Below, in pieces: positions 8,598 to 16,895 of a DNA stretch of 64,000 bases. A program made the position numbers and the translations under genes. Numbering within the stretch: the stretch's first letter is position 1; every line of letters begins with the position of its first letter. The notes under the pieces were generated by a model, which saw only the letters and a program-made list of their open reading frames with translations, was not told where the DNA came from and did not search any database. This DNA comes from Enterobacterales bacterium (GTDB lineage: Bacteria > Pseudomonadota > Gammaproteobacteria > Enterobacterales > Enterobacteriaceae): contig JAATFX010000111.1 of NCBI GenBank assembly GCA_015654925.1, forward strand, positions 52,314 to 116,313, written 5' to 3'.

Positions 8598-8627
8598 TAT
8601 CGCTGATTCCCTAATCAACCCATGAAG

Positions 8628-8642
8628 ATAATGTCATATTAT
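8628..8642. promoter_or_regulatory. Candidate LysR box between divergent genes
   Basis: ATAAT and ATTAT arms separated by 5 bases, matching the T-N11-A plan of LysR sites, in the 96-bp gap between the divergent regulator and SDR gene. Position and symmetry only. Confidence 0.35.
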
Positions 8643-8693
8643 CGTGATTATGCGCCGGTGCTACCCTGTTTATCCACTTAACATAAACCGGAG

Positions 8694-9440
8694 ATGGCGA
8701 TGGACAGGTTTAGCGGAAAACGGATCTTGATTACCGGCGGCAGCAGCGGCATGGGGCTGGCCGGCGCGCAAAGGATCGCCAGGGAAGGGGGCGACGTTAT
8801 TATCACCGGCTTGAACCAGGACCATCTGGATGAGGCCGCGGCCCGGCTTCCCGCCGGTACGCTGGTGTTGAGCAATGATGCGGCGGCACCCGACGCGGCG
8901 CAGGATCTGGCCGCGCGCATCGAACATCTCGGAGGACTTGATGGCCTATGGCTCAATGCCGGTTATGCGGATGTGGCGGCGGCAACGGCGACCACCGCGG
9001 AATTTTTCGATCGTATGATGGGGGCGAATGTGCGCGGGCCGGTATTGCAGATGGCCCGGCTTGGCGGACTGCTAAAACCCGGCGCGTCGGTGGTGGTCAG
9101 TGCTTCCACCTCGGCTTATGAAGGCGTGGCGGCCACCGGCATTTATGCCGCTACCAAAGGCGCGCTGATTTCCCTGGCACGCTGCTGGGCGACGGCCTTT
9201 GCTGTACAAGGTATTCGCGTTAATTCCCTGATTCCCGGACCGATTGATACCCGCTTGCGGGATTTTATGTCCGTTGATGCCCGCCGGGGATTTGAAGCCG
9301 GGGTGCTGGCCCGCGTGCCGTTAAACCGGGTAGGGTCGGCGGATGAAGCCGCCGCCGTGGCCCTGTTCCTGCTGTCCGATGACGCGTCTTATGTCACCGG
9401 CAGCCAATATTTTGTCGACGGCGGATTGGCGCTGCATTAA
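8694..9440 (+). CDS. SDR-family oxidoreductase
   Basis: 248 residues, classical short-chain dehydrogenase length. NAD(P)-binding TGGSSGMG lies near residue 14, the NAG motif is in LWLNAGYADV, the catalytic Ser-Tyr-Lys are in SASTSAYEG and IYAATKGAL, and PGPIDT follows as usual. The C-terminal segment ASYVTGSQYFVDGG is typical. The ATG at 8694 has GGAGA close upstream. The aspartate after the glycine motif region (DVIITG, with no basic residue) suggests NAD rather than NADP but this is weak. Substrate unknown; probably controlled by the divergent LysR regulator. Confidence 0.88.
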   Translation: MAMDRFSGKRILITGGSSGMGLAGAQRIAREGGDVIITGLNQDHLDEAAARLPAGTLVLSNDAAAPDAAQDLAARIEHLGGLDGLWLNAGYADVAAATATTAEFFDRMMGANVRGPVLQMARLGGLLKPGASVVVSASTSAYEGVAATGIYAATKGALISLARCWATAFAVQGIRVNSLIPGPIDTRLRDFMSVDARRGFEAGVLARVPLNRVGSADEAAAVALFLLSDDASYVTGSQYFVDGGLALH

Positions 9441-9482
9441 CCCTTGCCGGCGCATTCGCCCCCGTAAAACGCGACGGCGCCG

Positions 9483-9517
9483 CGGCCGGGACGCATTAAA
9501 CCGCCGTATCCCGGCCG
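9483..9517. terminator. Hairpin between convergent SDR and dgoT
   Basis: Arms CGGCCGGGA (9483-9491) and TCCCGGCCG (9509-9517) with a 17-base loop lie between two convergent genes. There is no strong T run on either strand, so it is a terminator candidate by position and stem strength only. Confidence 0.4.
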
Positions 9518-9525
9518 GGAAGCGA

Positions 9526-10818
9526 TTATTCGCCGACGCGTTTCACCTCGCCCACCAGCAGCAGATAGGAGAGGGCGCCCAGCAGCGCCACCACCGCGAT
9601 ATAAATCAGCGCCGGGGCAAAGCCGTAATCCTGCGCCAGGTAGCCCACCACCAGCGGTACGGTAATGCCGCCCAGCCCGCCCACGAAATTAAATACCCCG
9701 CCGGTCAGGCCGATGAGCCGCACCGGGGCCAGCGATGACACCAACGACCAGGTAATGGACGCAAAACCATTGCCGAAAAAGGCCAGCGCCATCAAGATCA
9801 TAATCCATAGGGGATCGTTGGTGTAATTGGCGCCCATAATGCAGGTGGAGAGCAGCAGGCCGAAGATGATCGGCGTTTTGCGGGCAAAACCGAGAGATTT
9901 GCCGGCCCGCACCATGCGATCGGCGAAATAACCCGACAGCAGCACGCCGCAAAAGGCGGCCAGGAACGGCACGGTGGTCATGAAACCGGCGGTCAGCGCG
10001 CCGATATGTTTTTCCTGCGTCAGGTAGTTGGGAAACCAGGTCAGGAAAAACCATAGCGTGGAGGTGACGGCGAACTGGCCGAGATAAACCCCTACCAGCT
10101 TACGGTTGAATACCAGCTTCCAGTCGGCGATGGACATTGGCGTGCGGTTTTTCTTTTCCACCGGCGCGTCGCCGTCTATGATACCGCCGCCCGCGGCGAT
10201 ATAGTCCAGTTCGGCGGAATTAATGCCGCGGCTTTTACGCGGCGACTTATAGACTACGGCCCAAATTACCGACCACACAATACCCGCCGCGCCGGTCAGG
10301 ATAAATACCCAATGCCAGCTCAGCAATTCCTGAACCCAAATAAGCAGCGGGGTGAGGAAGGCCAGGCCGACAAATTGCCCGGACGTGTAGAACCCTACCG
10401 CGGACGCGCGTTCACGTTCCGGAAACCAGCTGGTGACCATGCGGTTATTGGTGGGGAAGGCCGGCGCTTCAAACAGGCCGGTGATGGCGCGCAGCCCAAG
10501 CAGGCCGGCCAGGCCGTTGGTGAAACCCTGGCCGAGGGTGGCCACCGACCAGCCCAGGATAGCGATAAAATAGGTCAGTTTGGAGCCGACGCGATCGAGG
10601 AACCAGCCGCCCGGTATTTGGCATAAGGTATAGGTCCAGGCGAACGCCGAGAATATATAACCCATCTGGGCTTTATTAATGCCAAATTCTTGCTGGATAT
10701 GGGCCGATGCTACCGCTAAATTAGCCCGATCCACATAACAAATAACCACGGTAATAAAAATCATCAACAGCGTAATATAACGCCTTTTGGTTGGACGTTG
10801 GGTAATCGCAGTATCCAT
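9526..10818 (-). CDS. dgoT: D-galactonate/H+ symporter (MFS)
   Basis: 430 residues, twelve-helix major facilitator of the anion:cation symporter group, very close to E. coli DgoT over its full length: [20 protein letters not shown] in helix 1 with the conserved Asp-Arg, [19 protein letters not shown], and the [20 protein letters not shown] segment. It should import D-galactonate with protons. The other dgo genes (dgoR, K, A, D) are not in the window, so the transporter is alone here. A FadR-type operator (10962-10972) about 145 bp upstream resembles the E. coli DgoR site, suggesting that a DgoR homologue elsewhere still controls it. Confidence 0.93.
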   Translation of the reverse strand: MDTAITQRPTKRRYITLLMIFITVVICYVDRANLAVASAHIQQEFGINKAQMGYIFSAFAWTYTLCQIPGGWFLDRVGSKLTYFIAILGWSVATLGQGFTNGLAGLLGLRAITGLFEAPAFPTNNRMVTSWFPERERASAVGFYTSGQFVGLAFLTPLLIWVQELLSWHWVFILTGAAGIVWSVIWAVVYKSPRKSRGINSAELDYIAAGGGIIDGDAPVEKKNRTPMSIADWKLVFNRKLVGVYLGQFAVTSTLWFFLTWFPNYLTQEKHIGALTAGFMTTVPFLAAFCGVLLSGYFADRMVRAGKSLGFARKTPIIFGLLLSTCIMGANYTNDPLWIMILMALAFFGNGFASITWSLVSSLAPVRLIGLTGGVFNFVGGLGGITVPLVVGYLAQDYGFAPALIYIAVVALLGALSYLLLVGEVKRVGE

Positions 10819-10961
10819 TTCAATGGTCCTGTTTATATTATGTCTTGATGTAGGGAAATAGCGGCAAATACAAGCCGCCCTTAAATTTGACGTTTAAGGT
10901 AAGGGATAAAAATGGCTTAGGCCGGCTAAGCTGAGGGAAATTGTAGCACCATAAATTTAGG

Positions 10962-10972
10962 TTGTACTACGA
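10962..10972. promoter_or_regulatory. DgoR-like GntR/FadR-family operator
   Basis: TTGTACTACGA matches the FadR-subfamily consensus TNGTNNNACNA and differs at two positions from the TTGTAGTACAA core recalled for DgoR. It lies upstream of dgoT. The 10819-11106 gap otherwise shows only AT-rich promoter-like sequence and no gene. Confidence 0.45.
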
Positions 10973-11106
10973 TCTGGATCGCGCTTTAGAACATCCAGTG
11001 TGAATAAATTGTGATCGGGAAGCGGCAATAAGGTATGAAACCGGCGCCGCGGCGTGGAGCGTACCTGCCGTTGCGCCTGTCGTAGGAAATAAACGGCGAA
11101 AGGGCA

Positions 11107-12357
11107 TCAATCGAACCAGGTTGGTCCGTTTTCATTAATAATCCGCAGGCTGGTTTGGATTTCAACCGGCACGATGCGCGTCAGCGACAGCGGCGGCAGC
11201 TGCGCGGGATCGAAAAAGCCGAGTTCCAGGGAATCTTCACATAAACGCAGCTCCCCACCTTGTTCAGCGCAGAGAAAAATCATTTTATAGACGTGAAAAG
11301 GATAGGGGGGATGGCCGTGCAGGTTACGATCCCAGACGCCCAGCAGCCTTTCGGTGGTGACCTCCAGGCCCGTTTCTTCCCTTATCTCGCGGCGGATGGC
11401 CTCTGAAGGCCGATCGCCGATATCGGCCCATCCGCCCGGCAGGCTCCATAAACCGTCATCCGCTTCGCGCACCAGCAATATTTTGCCCTGCCGCAGCACA
11501 ATGGCCCGGGTATCCACCTTGGGCGTGGCGTAGCCCGCTTGCCCGGTAAAAGAGGCCGCCAGTTGCGCGCGCAAGGCGCTCGACTGCCCCGCCATCAGCT
11601 GCGCGGCGATGTCCCGCAGGGCCTCGTAGCGTTCAATATCGTACCGGTCCCGGGTAAAGGTCAGGCCAGTCTGGGCCATGCCCTGGAGCTGCTGCACCAG
11701 CGAGAAAAAGCGGTCTTGCCATTGTTGCCGAAACCAGGCGAGCAATTCCGCCACGCGGTTAAACATGAGATCCGGGTGAAGCGCCGCCACCGCCCGGCTA
11801 TCCGCTTCGGGGGACCACAATGCGGCGGCGATACGCACGCCGGCTTCCCGGGAGGCGGTCACATCGCTGGGCGCATCGCCCACGTACAGCACATCCTGCG
11901 GGGCCAGCCCCCAGGCGCCGACAATTTCGCGGATGCGCAGCGCTTTTACCGAACCCTGGGGCGAACCGGTGGCGACGGTGGTGAAATAGGGGGCGAGATC
12001 GTAGCGCGCCAGCGTCAGTTCGGTGCTGCCGCCGCCTTTACCCGTGACCAGCGCCAAGGGGATGCAGGCGCTACGCAGCTCGCCAAGCAGCTCGGTAATG
12101 CCGCTGAACACCCCGTCGGCATCCCCTATCAGGGTTTTATAGGCGGCGAGATAGGCGCTAAGCCCTTGTTCATAATGCTCCGGCGCCAGTTGCATAATGG
12201 TGCCCTCTTCCGAAGGGCCGAAGGTCGCGATGATTTGCTCGTCTGAAAATTGTTTGCCGGACAGGGGTTCTATCGCCTGCCGGAAAGCCGCCACGCACAG
12301 CGAAAGCGTGTCCGTCAGCGTGCCGTCCATATCGAAAATAACGCCCTTGATATCCAT
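11107..12357 (-). CDS. HAD phosphatase - Nudix hydrolase fusion
   Basis: 416 residues with two enzymes in one chain. Residues 1-205 are a phosphoglycolate-phosphatase-like HAD domain: nucleophile DMDGT (Asp9, Asp11), threonine motif VTGKG (Thr105), lysine near 138, and VGDAPSD (160-165). Residues 214-262 form a helical linker like the N-terminal domain of the ADP-ribose/NDP-X type Nudix enzymes, followed by a Nudix fold. The Nudix box at 309-331 ends REIREETGL as required, but its first glutamate is Asp315. AGAGG 9 bases upstream supports the start at 12357. A combined role in cleaving a nucleotide-linked compound and dephosphorylating the product is plausible but inferred. Confidence 0.85.
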   Translation of the reverse strand: MDIKGVIFDMDGTLTDTLSLCVAAFRQAIEPLSGKQFSDEQIIATFGPSEEGTIMQLAPEHYEQGLSAYLAAYKTLIGDADGVFSGITELLGELRSACIPLALVTGKGGGSTELTLARYDLAPYFTTVATGSPQGSVKALRIREIVGAWGLAPQDVLYVGDAPSDVTASREAGVRIAAALWSPEADSRAVAALHPDLMFNRVAELLAWFRQQWQDRFFSLVQQLQGMAQTGLTFTRDRYDIERYEALRDIAAQLMAGQSSALRAQLAASFTGQAGYATPKVDTRAIVLRQGKILLVREADDGLWSLPGGWADIGDRPSEAIRREIREETGLEVTTERLLGVWDRNLHGHPPYPFHVYKMIFLCAEQGGELRLCEDSLELGFFDPAQLPPLSLTRIVPVEIQTSLRIINENGPTWFD

Positions 12358-12533
12358 GCCGCCGCCTCTTTGATTGATTATTTTTCCTGCCAGACCACGA
12401 TAATGGCCGCGTTCAGTGAAAAAATCGAGAGGGTGATGCTGGGAAAGGAATGGGGCGGTCTGCTAGAAGGGGAGCCGAAGACGCGCCGGACCTTTACGCC
12501 CAGCGCCCCGACGGCCGCGCTTTTTGCCGCAAA

Positions 12534-13808
12534 TTAGTCGTGGCCGAGCGCGTCGAGCGCGACGGAAAAGAAATCCTCGCCGCCAAAATTGCCTGATTTG
12601 AGCGCTAACCCGAGCGGCTCTTCGATACCGCTCGTCGCCAAGGCGGGCACGCCTTTACTGATTTCTTCGCCAATAATCAGGCTGGCCAAATTCAGTCCTT
12701 TCACCACCGCCCCGGAGGTCTCCCCCCCGCCCACGACGATGCGCCGAATACCTGACGCCACCAAACGAACCGCCAGCGCCGAGAAAAAATTCTCAATGGT
12801 ACCGGCGACCTTTTCCCGCCCGTAGCGTTCCTGGAGTTGATTGACCAAATTATCAGTGCTTGATGTATAGAGGAGCGGCGCCTTGCCGCTGTTCTCAAGA
12901 ATGAAATTGACCAATTTATCCTGCGAAATGTGGTTATTCAGGATCGCTTCCACATCAATCTGACAGACGGGATGGTGTTTAGCGTGATACTGAATTTGTT
13001 TCAAGGTGGTGCGCGAGCAGCTACCCACCAGGATCGCCCCTTTGCCGCTGGCCTGCACCCGTACCGGTAATGAACCTTGCGCCACACCGCGCGAAATAAA
13101 ATTATGCGGTAATCCCTGCGCAATGGCGGAACCCCCGGTAATCAAGCGTTCATCCGCGCACGCCGCGCTGATAGTGACCAGATCCGCATTGGTAATGGCA
13201 TCCACCACCACCAGGGAGGTTCCCTGCCTGGCGTGTTCTGCAAGCGCGGCATGGATCGCGGTTGCGCCTTGCTGCACCACTTGCCACGGAATAAACCCGG
13301 GCTGGCCTTGCGATTGCGCGGCTAACACGCGGCGTATGTCCGGGTCCGTCATCGGCGTGAGAGGATGATGCTGCATGCCGGATTCGTTCAACAGGGTTTG
13401 GTAGACAAACAGATGTCCCTGGTAAAGCGTTCTGCCCATATCAGGAAAGGATGGGCATACCACCACGCCTTTGACGCCCAGCTTATCGGCTAATGCCTCA
13501 GCCACCGGCCCGATATTGCCTTGCGGCGTTGAATCAAACGTCGAGCAATATTTAAACAGGATTTGCCGGCACCCTTGCCGCAGCAGCCACTCACAGGCGG
13601 CCAGTGATTGCGCCACGGCGTCTTCGGCCGGCAGTGAACGGCTCTTTAACGCTACCACGCCGACATCGATATCATCCTCGGCGGGTTTGTCCGGGGTCTC
13701 AAGGAACAATGCCGTTTTTAAACCGCCTTCCCCTGCCAGCCCTTTCGCCAAAGTGATGCCTATATCACTCGCTCCGGTGAAATCATCGGCAATAACACCA
13801 ATCAACAT
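12534..13808 (-). CDS. otnK: DUF1537 four-carbon acid sugar kinase (OtnK-like)
   Basis: 424 residues, the usual length of the family now known as 3-oxo-tetronate/threonate kinases. The N-terminal substrate domain begins IGVIADDFTGASDIG, and the C-terminal nucleotide domain has VGGGETSGAVVKGL. Family members phosphorylate the 4-position of tetronate or 3-oxo-tetronate with ATP. It is the last gene of a six-gene minus-strand operon. The usual dehydrogenase (LtnD) and isomerase (OtnI) partners are absent, so the precise sugar acid is uncertain. AAGGA upstream supports the start. Confidence 0.85.
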   Translation of the reverse strand: MLIGVIADDFTGASDIGITLAKGLAGEGGLKTALFLETPDKPAEDDIDVGVVALKSRSLPAEDAVAQSLAACEWLLRQGCRQILFKYCSTFDSTPQGNIGPVAEALADKLGVKGVVVCPSFPDMGRTLYQGHLFVYQTLLNESGMQHHPLTPMTDPDIRRVLAAQSQGQPGFIPWQVVQQGATAIHAALAEHARQGTSLVVVDAITNADLVTISAACADERLITGGSAIAQGLPHNFISRGVAQGSLPVRVQASGKGAILVGSCSRTTLKQIQYHAKHHPVCQIDVEAILNNHISQDKLVNFILENSGKAPLLYTSSTDNLVNQLQERYGREKVAGTIENFFSALAVRLVASGIRRIVVGGGETSGAVVKGLNLASLIIGEEISKGVPALATSGIEEPLGLALKSGNFGGEDFFSVALDALGHD

Positions 13809-13823
13809 GCTGTAATTCCTTAG

Positions 13824-14483
13824 TTATTGCGCGGTAATCAGCGCCTTCATTTCCATTACGGCCGCCTGCGGCGCGGCCAGGACGGGGATGGGACTCACGG
13901 CGCCGACCGCTTCCAACGCACGGGACGTGGAGAAATGGGCCAACATAATGACATCGCAATCGGCAAGCTTGCCGGCATAGCGCGCCACTATTTCATTGTG
14001 GGTTTGCGCATCGCCCTGGCGTAAATGTTCCATTGCGCCTTCAGCGCACACGGTGGTCAGCGTGGCCCGGCTGTTCATTTTCGCCGCCATATCGCGGAAC
14101 TCTTGCTCCATGCCGCCGATGGCGGGGGCGAAGGTCGCCAGCATGCCGATGCGTTGTCCGCACTTTATCGCTTGCGAAAACATCGCGTCATTCGGTTTTA
14201 ATACCGGGATCGGCAACAGGGTATTCAGGCGTTCCAGCGCCTCGCCAAACGCCGAGCAGGTCGCCAGAATACCGTCCGCGCCCATATCGCTGGCATAGAT
14301 GCCGAAGCGGACAAAACGCTCGAACAGCGGCTCCGATAACGTTTTCGATTTGGCCCGCTCCAGGGATAAACCTTCATCAAGCAGGTTTATGCCGGTCGCC
14401 TGCGGCCAAAGCGCGCTCATGGCCGCGTTGATCGGCTGCATGGCTACAGGCGTGGCATGCAATAATACGATGTTATGTGGCAT
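13824..14483 (-). CDS. Asp/Glu racemase-superfamily enzyme lacking the second cysteine
   Basis: 219 residues of the aspartate/glutamate/hydantoin racemase fold. The first catalytic cysteine is in ILATCSAFG (Cys76). At the equivalent second site the sequence is IMLAHFSTSRAL, with no cysteine, so a two-cysteine proton-transfer racemase is unlikely; a one-cysteine isomerase, decarboxylase or lyase-like activity is more plausible. It sits 15 bp upstream of the OtnK gene and downstream of a ModA-like protein. Its job in a sugar-acid pathway is unknown. Confidence 0.75.
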   Translation of the reverse strand: MPHNIVLLHATPVAMQPINAAMSALWPQATGINLLDEGLSLERAKSKTLSEPLFERFVRFGIYASDMGADGILATCSAFGEALERLNTLLPIPVLKPNDAMFSQAIKCGQRIGMLATFAPAIGGMEQEFRDMAAKMNSRATLTTVCAEGAMEHLRQGDAQTHNEIVARYAGKLADCDVIMLAHFSTSRALEAVGAVSPIPVLAAPQAAVMEMKALITAQ

Positions 14484-14506
14484 TTACGTCTCCCGACACG
14501 TCGATA

Positions 14507-15208
14507 TTAAAAACGACTTTGCAGTCCGAAACGGTGATATTCATCTTTGCTTTCCGGCGCGGTAACGATATCTATCAAGGCCTTGCCGGCGGACTTGTTT
14601 GGCGAATCGCTGAATACCGCAATCGAAAACGATGTTGATTTTTGCACTTCATCAGGCAGCGGTCCCACAATCTCGATGCCGGAAACCACCAGCAGTTCAC
14701 TGATTTGCTGTACCGCGAGACTGGCCTCGCCGGTGATTAACTTCTCGGCGGTGAACCCTTGCGGTACGGGGGAGGCTTTGGCGTCCACTTCCGCTTCGAT
14801 GCCTAATTTTTTCAACACGGTTTTAAAATGGATTCCGCTGGCGCCGCCAATCGAATAGCATACCGAGCGCGCCTGGAGCAACGCCGTTTTAAGTTTCTCG
14901 GCGGTGGAAATATCCGGCTTTGGTTCGCCGGCTTTCACCGCCAAACCGATTTGCGATATCACCAGCGGCTTGCGGCTTGCCGCGTCGACAATCCCTTGCT
15001 CGATTAAGGAATCCATCGCCGAATCCGTCACGATAACCACATCGCAGGACAACCCGTTTTCGATGTTTTTCATCAGTACGGTGGTGGGCGTCCAGGTCGC
15101 GTCGACCTGGCCATGCTGTTGACGGTACTTCTCCAGCAGCGACGCATCGAAGGGCGAACGAACCACTAAAGCGCTGTGCAGCGTTATTGCCGGAACATGT
15201 TGCGTCAT
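14507..15208 (-). CDS. Cytoplasmic ModA-like substrate-binding-domain protein
   Basis: 233 residues resembling the type II periplasmic binding fold of the molybdate-binding (ModA) group: AEKLKTALLQARSVCYSIGGASGIHF and the GEASLAVQQISELL region are typical. The N-terminus (MTQHVPAITLHSALVV) has no signal peptide, so it should stay in the cytoplasm, and there is no ABC transporter in the operon. Similar stand-alone proteins occur in sugar-acid and aromatic catabolic clusters without a proven role. It may sense or bind a pathway metabolite; this is inference. Confidence 0.6.
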   Translation of the reverse strand: MTQHVPAITLHSALVVRSPFDASLLEKYRQQHGQVDATWTPTTVLMKNIENGLSCDVVIVTDSAMDSLIEQGIVDAASRKPLVISQIGLAVKAGEPKPDISTAEKLKTALLQARSVCYSIGGASGIHFKTVLKKLGIEAEVDAKASPVPQGFTAEKLITGEASLAVQQISELLVVSGIEIVGPLPDEVQKSTSFSIAVFSDSPNKSAGKALIDIVTAPESKDEYHRFGLQSRF

Positions 15209-15262
15209 TTTCTACTCCTCATTCTTATTGTAGAAGGTCTGTAATTTCAGGAACGCTGATAA

Positions 15263-16177
15263 CTAGAAGACCAGCCATATCGTAAAGGGAACGGTCACCA
15301 CGGCCACGATAGTACTAATCATAATCGCGCATGCGGCTTTTTCCGGGTGAACATCGAGGGCAGAGGCCACGGCGGCAATATTTGCGGCCAAGGGATTACA
15401 GGCCAGCATCACCATCACGACATATTCATAATGTTCCAGGTTGAACTGTTTGAAAATTAAAATAATTACCAGCGCATACACCCCTTGTTTCCAGATGATG
15501 GAGGCGAAGATAAATTTCCAATCCGGAATCAGCTTATCGAATTTGGCCAGGGACATACCGATGATCATCATACCCAGCGTACTGTAGCCGCCCACAAAAC
15601 CATCGACGCCGCTTTTCAGGAAGTCGGGTAATTGAAAGCCATAGTATTTAAAGATTAACGCTAACACTGCGGCATGCAGGGTCGGCATCTTCGCGACCAT
15701 AATAAAGCTATGTTTGGCTGAATAACGTCCGCGAGCCGTAATATAATAAGCCGCGGTAAATTCATAGATACTGGAAGCGACCTTGGCAAAAACCACGACG
15801 CTGATGGCTGCGGCCCCATCCGGCGTGCCGCCTAACAAACCGATGGCCAAGGGTAAAACGAAATATCCCACATTTCCTTGCCCGCCCGCCGCGCCAAATA
15901 GGTTGGCCCGGTTGTCTTTCCATAATAATTTACCTACGCCGTACGCCAGGGCCGCCGCGATACAGGAAACGACGTAAAATACGACGGAATACATGGCATA
16001 GCTAACGCTCGCTGGCGAGTTTAAAATCAACACAAAACAAACAATTGGAGAAAAAATATAAATAAGTAATTTCGAAATGTCTTGTGAGTTAATCTTGAAT
16101 TTTTTAGATGCATACCAACCCAGGATTGATACTGCAATCAAATAAGCCACGCGCGGCATGATGTCGTAGGCAGTCAT
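15263..16177 (-). CDS. AEC-family (auxin efflux carrier/malonate-type) transporter
   Basis: About 304 residues with ten hydrophobic helices in the AEC pattern: an N-terminal five-helix block ending in the NLFGAAGGQGNVGYFVLPLA discontinuous-helix motif, a polar loop near residue 155, then a second block. I prefer ATG 16177 with AGGTG upstream; a GTG at 16189 is in frame. Family members move malonate, other carboxylates or auxin-like acids. In this operon it most likely carries the acid sugar or a product. Direction cannot be read from the sequence. Confidence 0.8.
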   Translation of the reverse strand: MTAYDIMPRVAYLIAVSILGWYASKKFKINSQDISKLLIYIFSPIVCFVLILNSPASVSYAMYSVVFYVVSCIAAALAYGVGKLLWKDNRANLFGAAGGQGNVGYFVLPLAIGLLGGTPDGAAAISVVVFAKVASSIYEFTAAYYITARGRYSAKHSFIMVAKMPTLHAAVLALIFKYYGFQLPDFLKSGVDGFVGGYSTLGMMIIGMSLAKFDKLIPDWKFIFASIIWKQGVYALVIILIFKQFNLEHYEYVVMVMLACNPLAANIAAVASALDVHPEKAACAIMISTIVAVVTVPFTIWLVF

Positions 16178-16243
16178 TTTTTTATTCACCTATTTATACG
16201 TACAGAGAAAACAGATAAAGCGCGAAATAATTATTCTGGGGAG

Positions 16244-16882
16244 TTACCACTTGCTCCCAAATACGGCAAAAATTTCATTTATGTTATCTGTTGTAAGAGG
16301 ACTAGAATTCTTACCGGATTTTAACCAAAGTTTTGCTGTTTCTTCCAACTCCTCCAGAATAAAGCTTGCTTGTGAAATAGTTTTTCCCCAGACAACCGGC
16401 CCAAGTTTTTCCAGCATGACGCCACGGACTTTTTCTGCAACGGCGCTCACTACCTTAACGACCTCCGGATCGCCGGGCCGATGATATTTAACCAAGGGGA
16501 TTTTACCTACCTTCATTACCTGGTAAGGCGTAATGGGGGGAAGAATGGCTTCTTCAGACCACACGCCGGTTAATGTCAATAAGACCAGGTAGGTTGAATG
16601 CGTATGTAAAACACCGTTTACCTCGTTATTATTGCTATAGATTCCCTGGTGCAGTAAAAGTGTTTTGGAGGGCTTGTCGCCATTAACCCAATTGCCTTTT
16701 TCATCGACTTTCGCAATGCGCGCTGGATCAATATTTCCCAGGCATGCATCCGTTGGCGTAATTAACCAACCGTCATTTAAACGAACGCTGATATTTCCAG
16801 ATGAGCCAACCGTGTAACCACGGCGAAACAATCCTTCCCCAACGGAGCATATCTCTTCGCGCAAGGCGGTTTCATTTTTCAT
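16244..16882 (-). CDS. Class II aldolase/adducin-type decarboxylase (OtnC-like) with a lost metal ligand
   Basis: 212 residues, the size of OtnC (3-oxo-tetronate 4-phosphate decarboxylase). GNISVR at 30-34, the metal pair His93-x-His95 in VLHTHSTYL, and YHRPGDPEV at 133-140 are as expected. The third zinc-ligand motif, normally NHGPVVWGK, here reads KLGPVVWGK, so the histidine is Leu160 (codon CTT, one base from CAT). Unless this is a sequencing error the enzyme may be inactive or use another ligand. It follows the DeoR regulator by 13 bp and heads the catabolic part of the operon. Confidence 0.8.
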   Translation of the reverse strand: MKNETALREEICSVGEGLFRRGYTVGSSGNISVRLNDGWLITPTDACLGNIDPARIAKVDEKGNWVNGDKPSKTLLLHQGIYSNNNEVNGVLHTHSTYLVLLTLTGVWSEEAILPPITPYQVMKVGKIPLVKYHRPGDPEVVKVVSAVAEKVRGVMLEKLGPVVWGKTISQASFILEELEETAKLWLKSGKNSSPLTTDNINEIFAVFGSKW

Positions 16883-16895
16883 TACTAATATCTCT

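Noticed and set aside
12412..12537. Short plus-strand frame between otnK and the HAD-Nudix gene
   Set aside because: No ribosome site or family resemblance; probably chance in the 176-bp gap.
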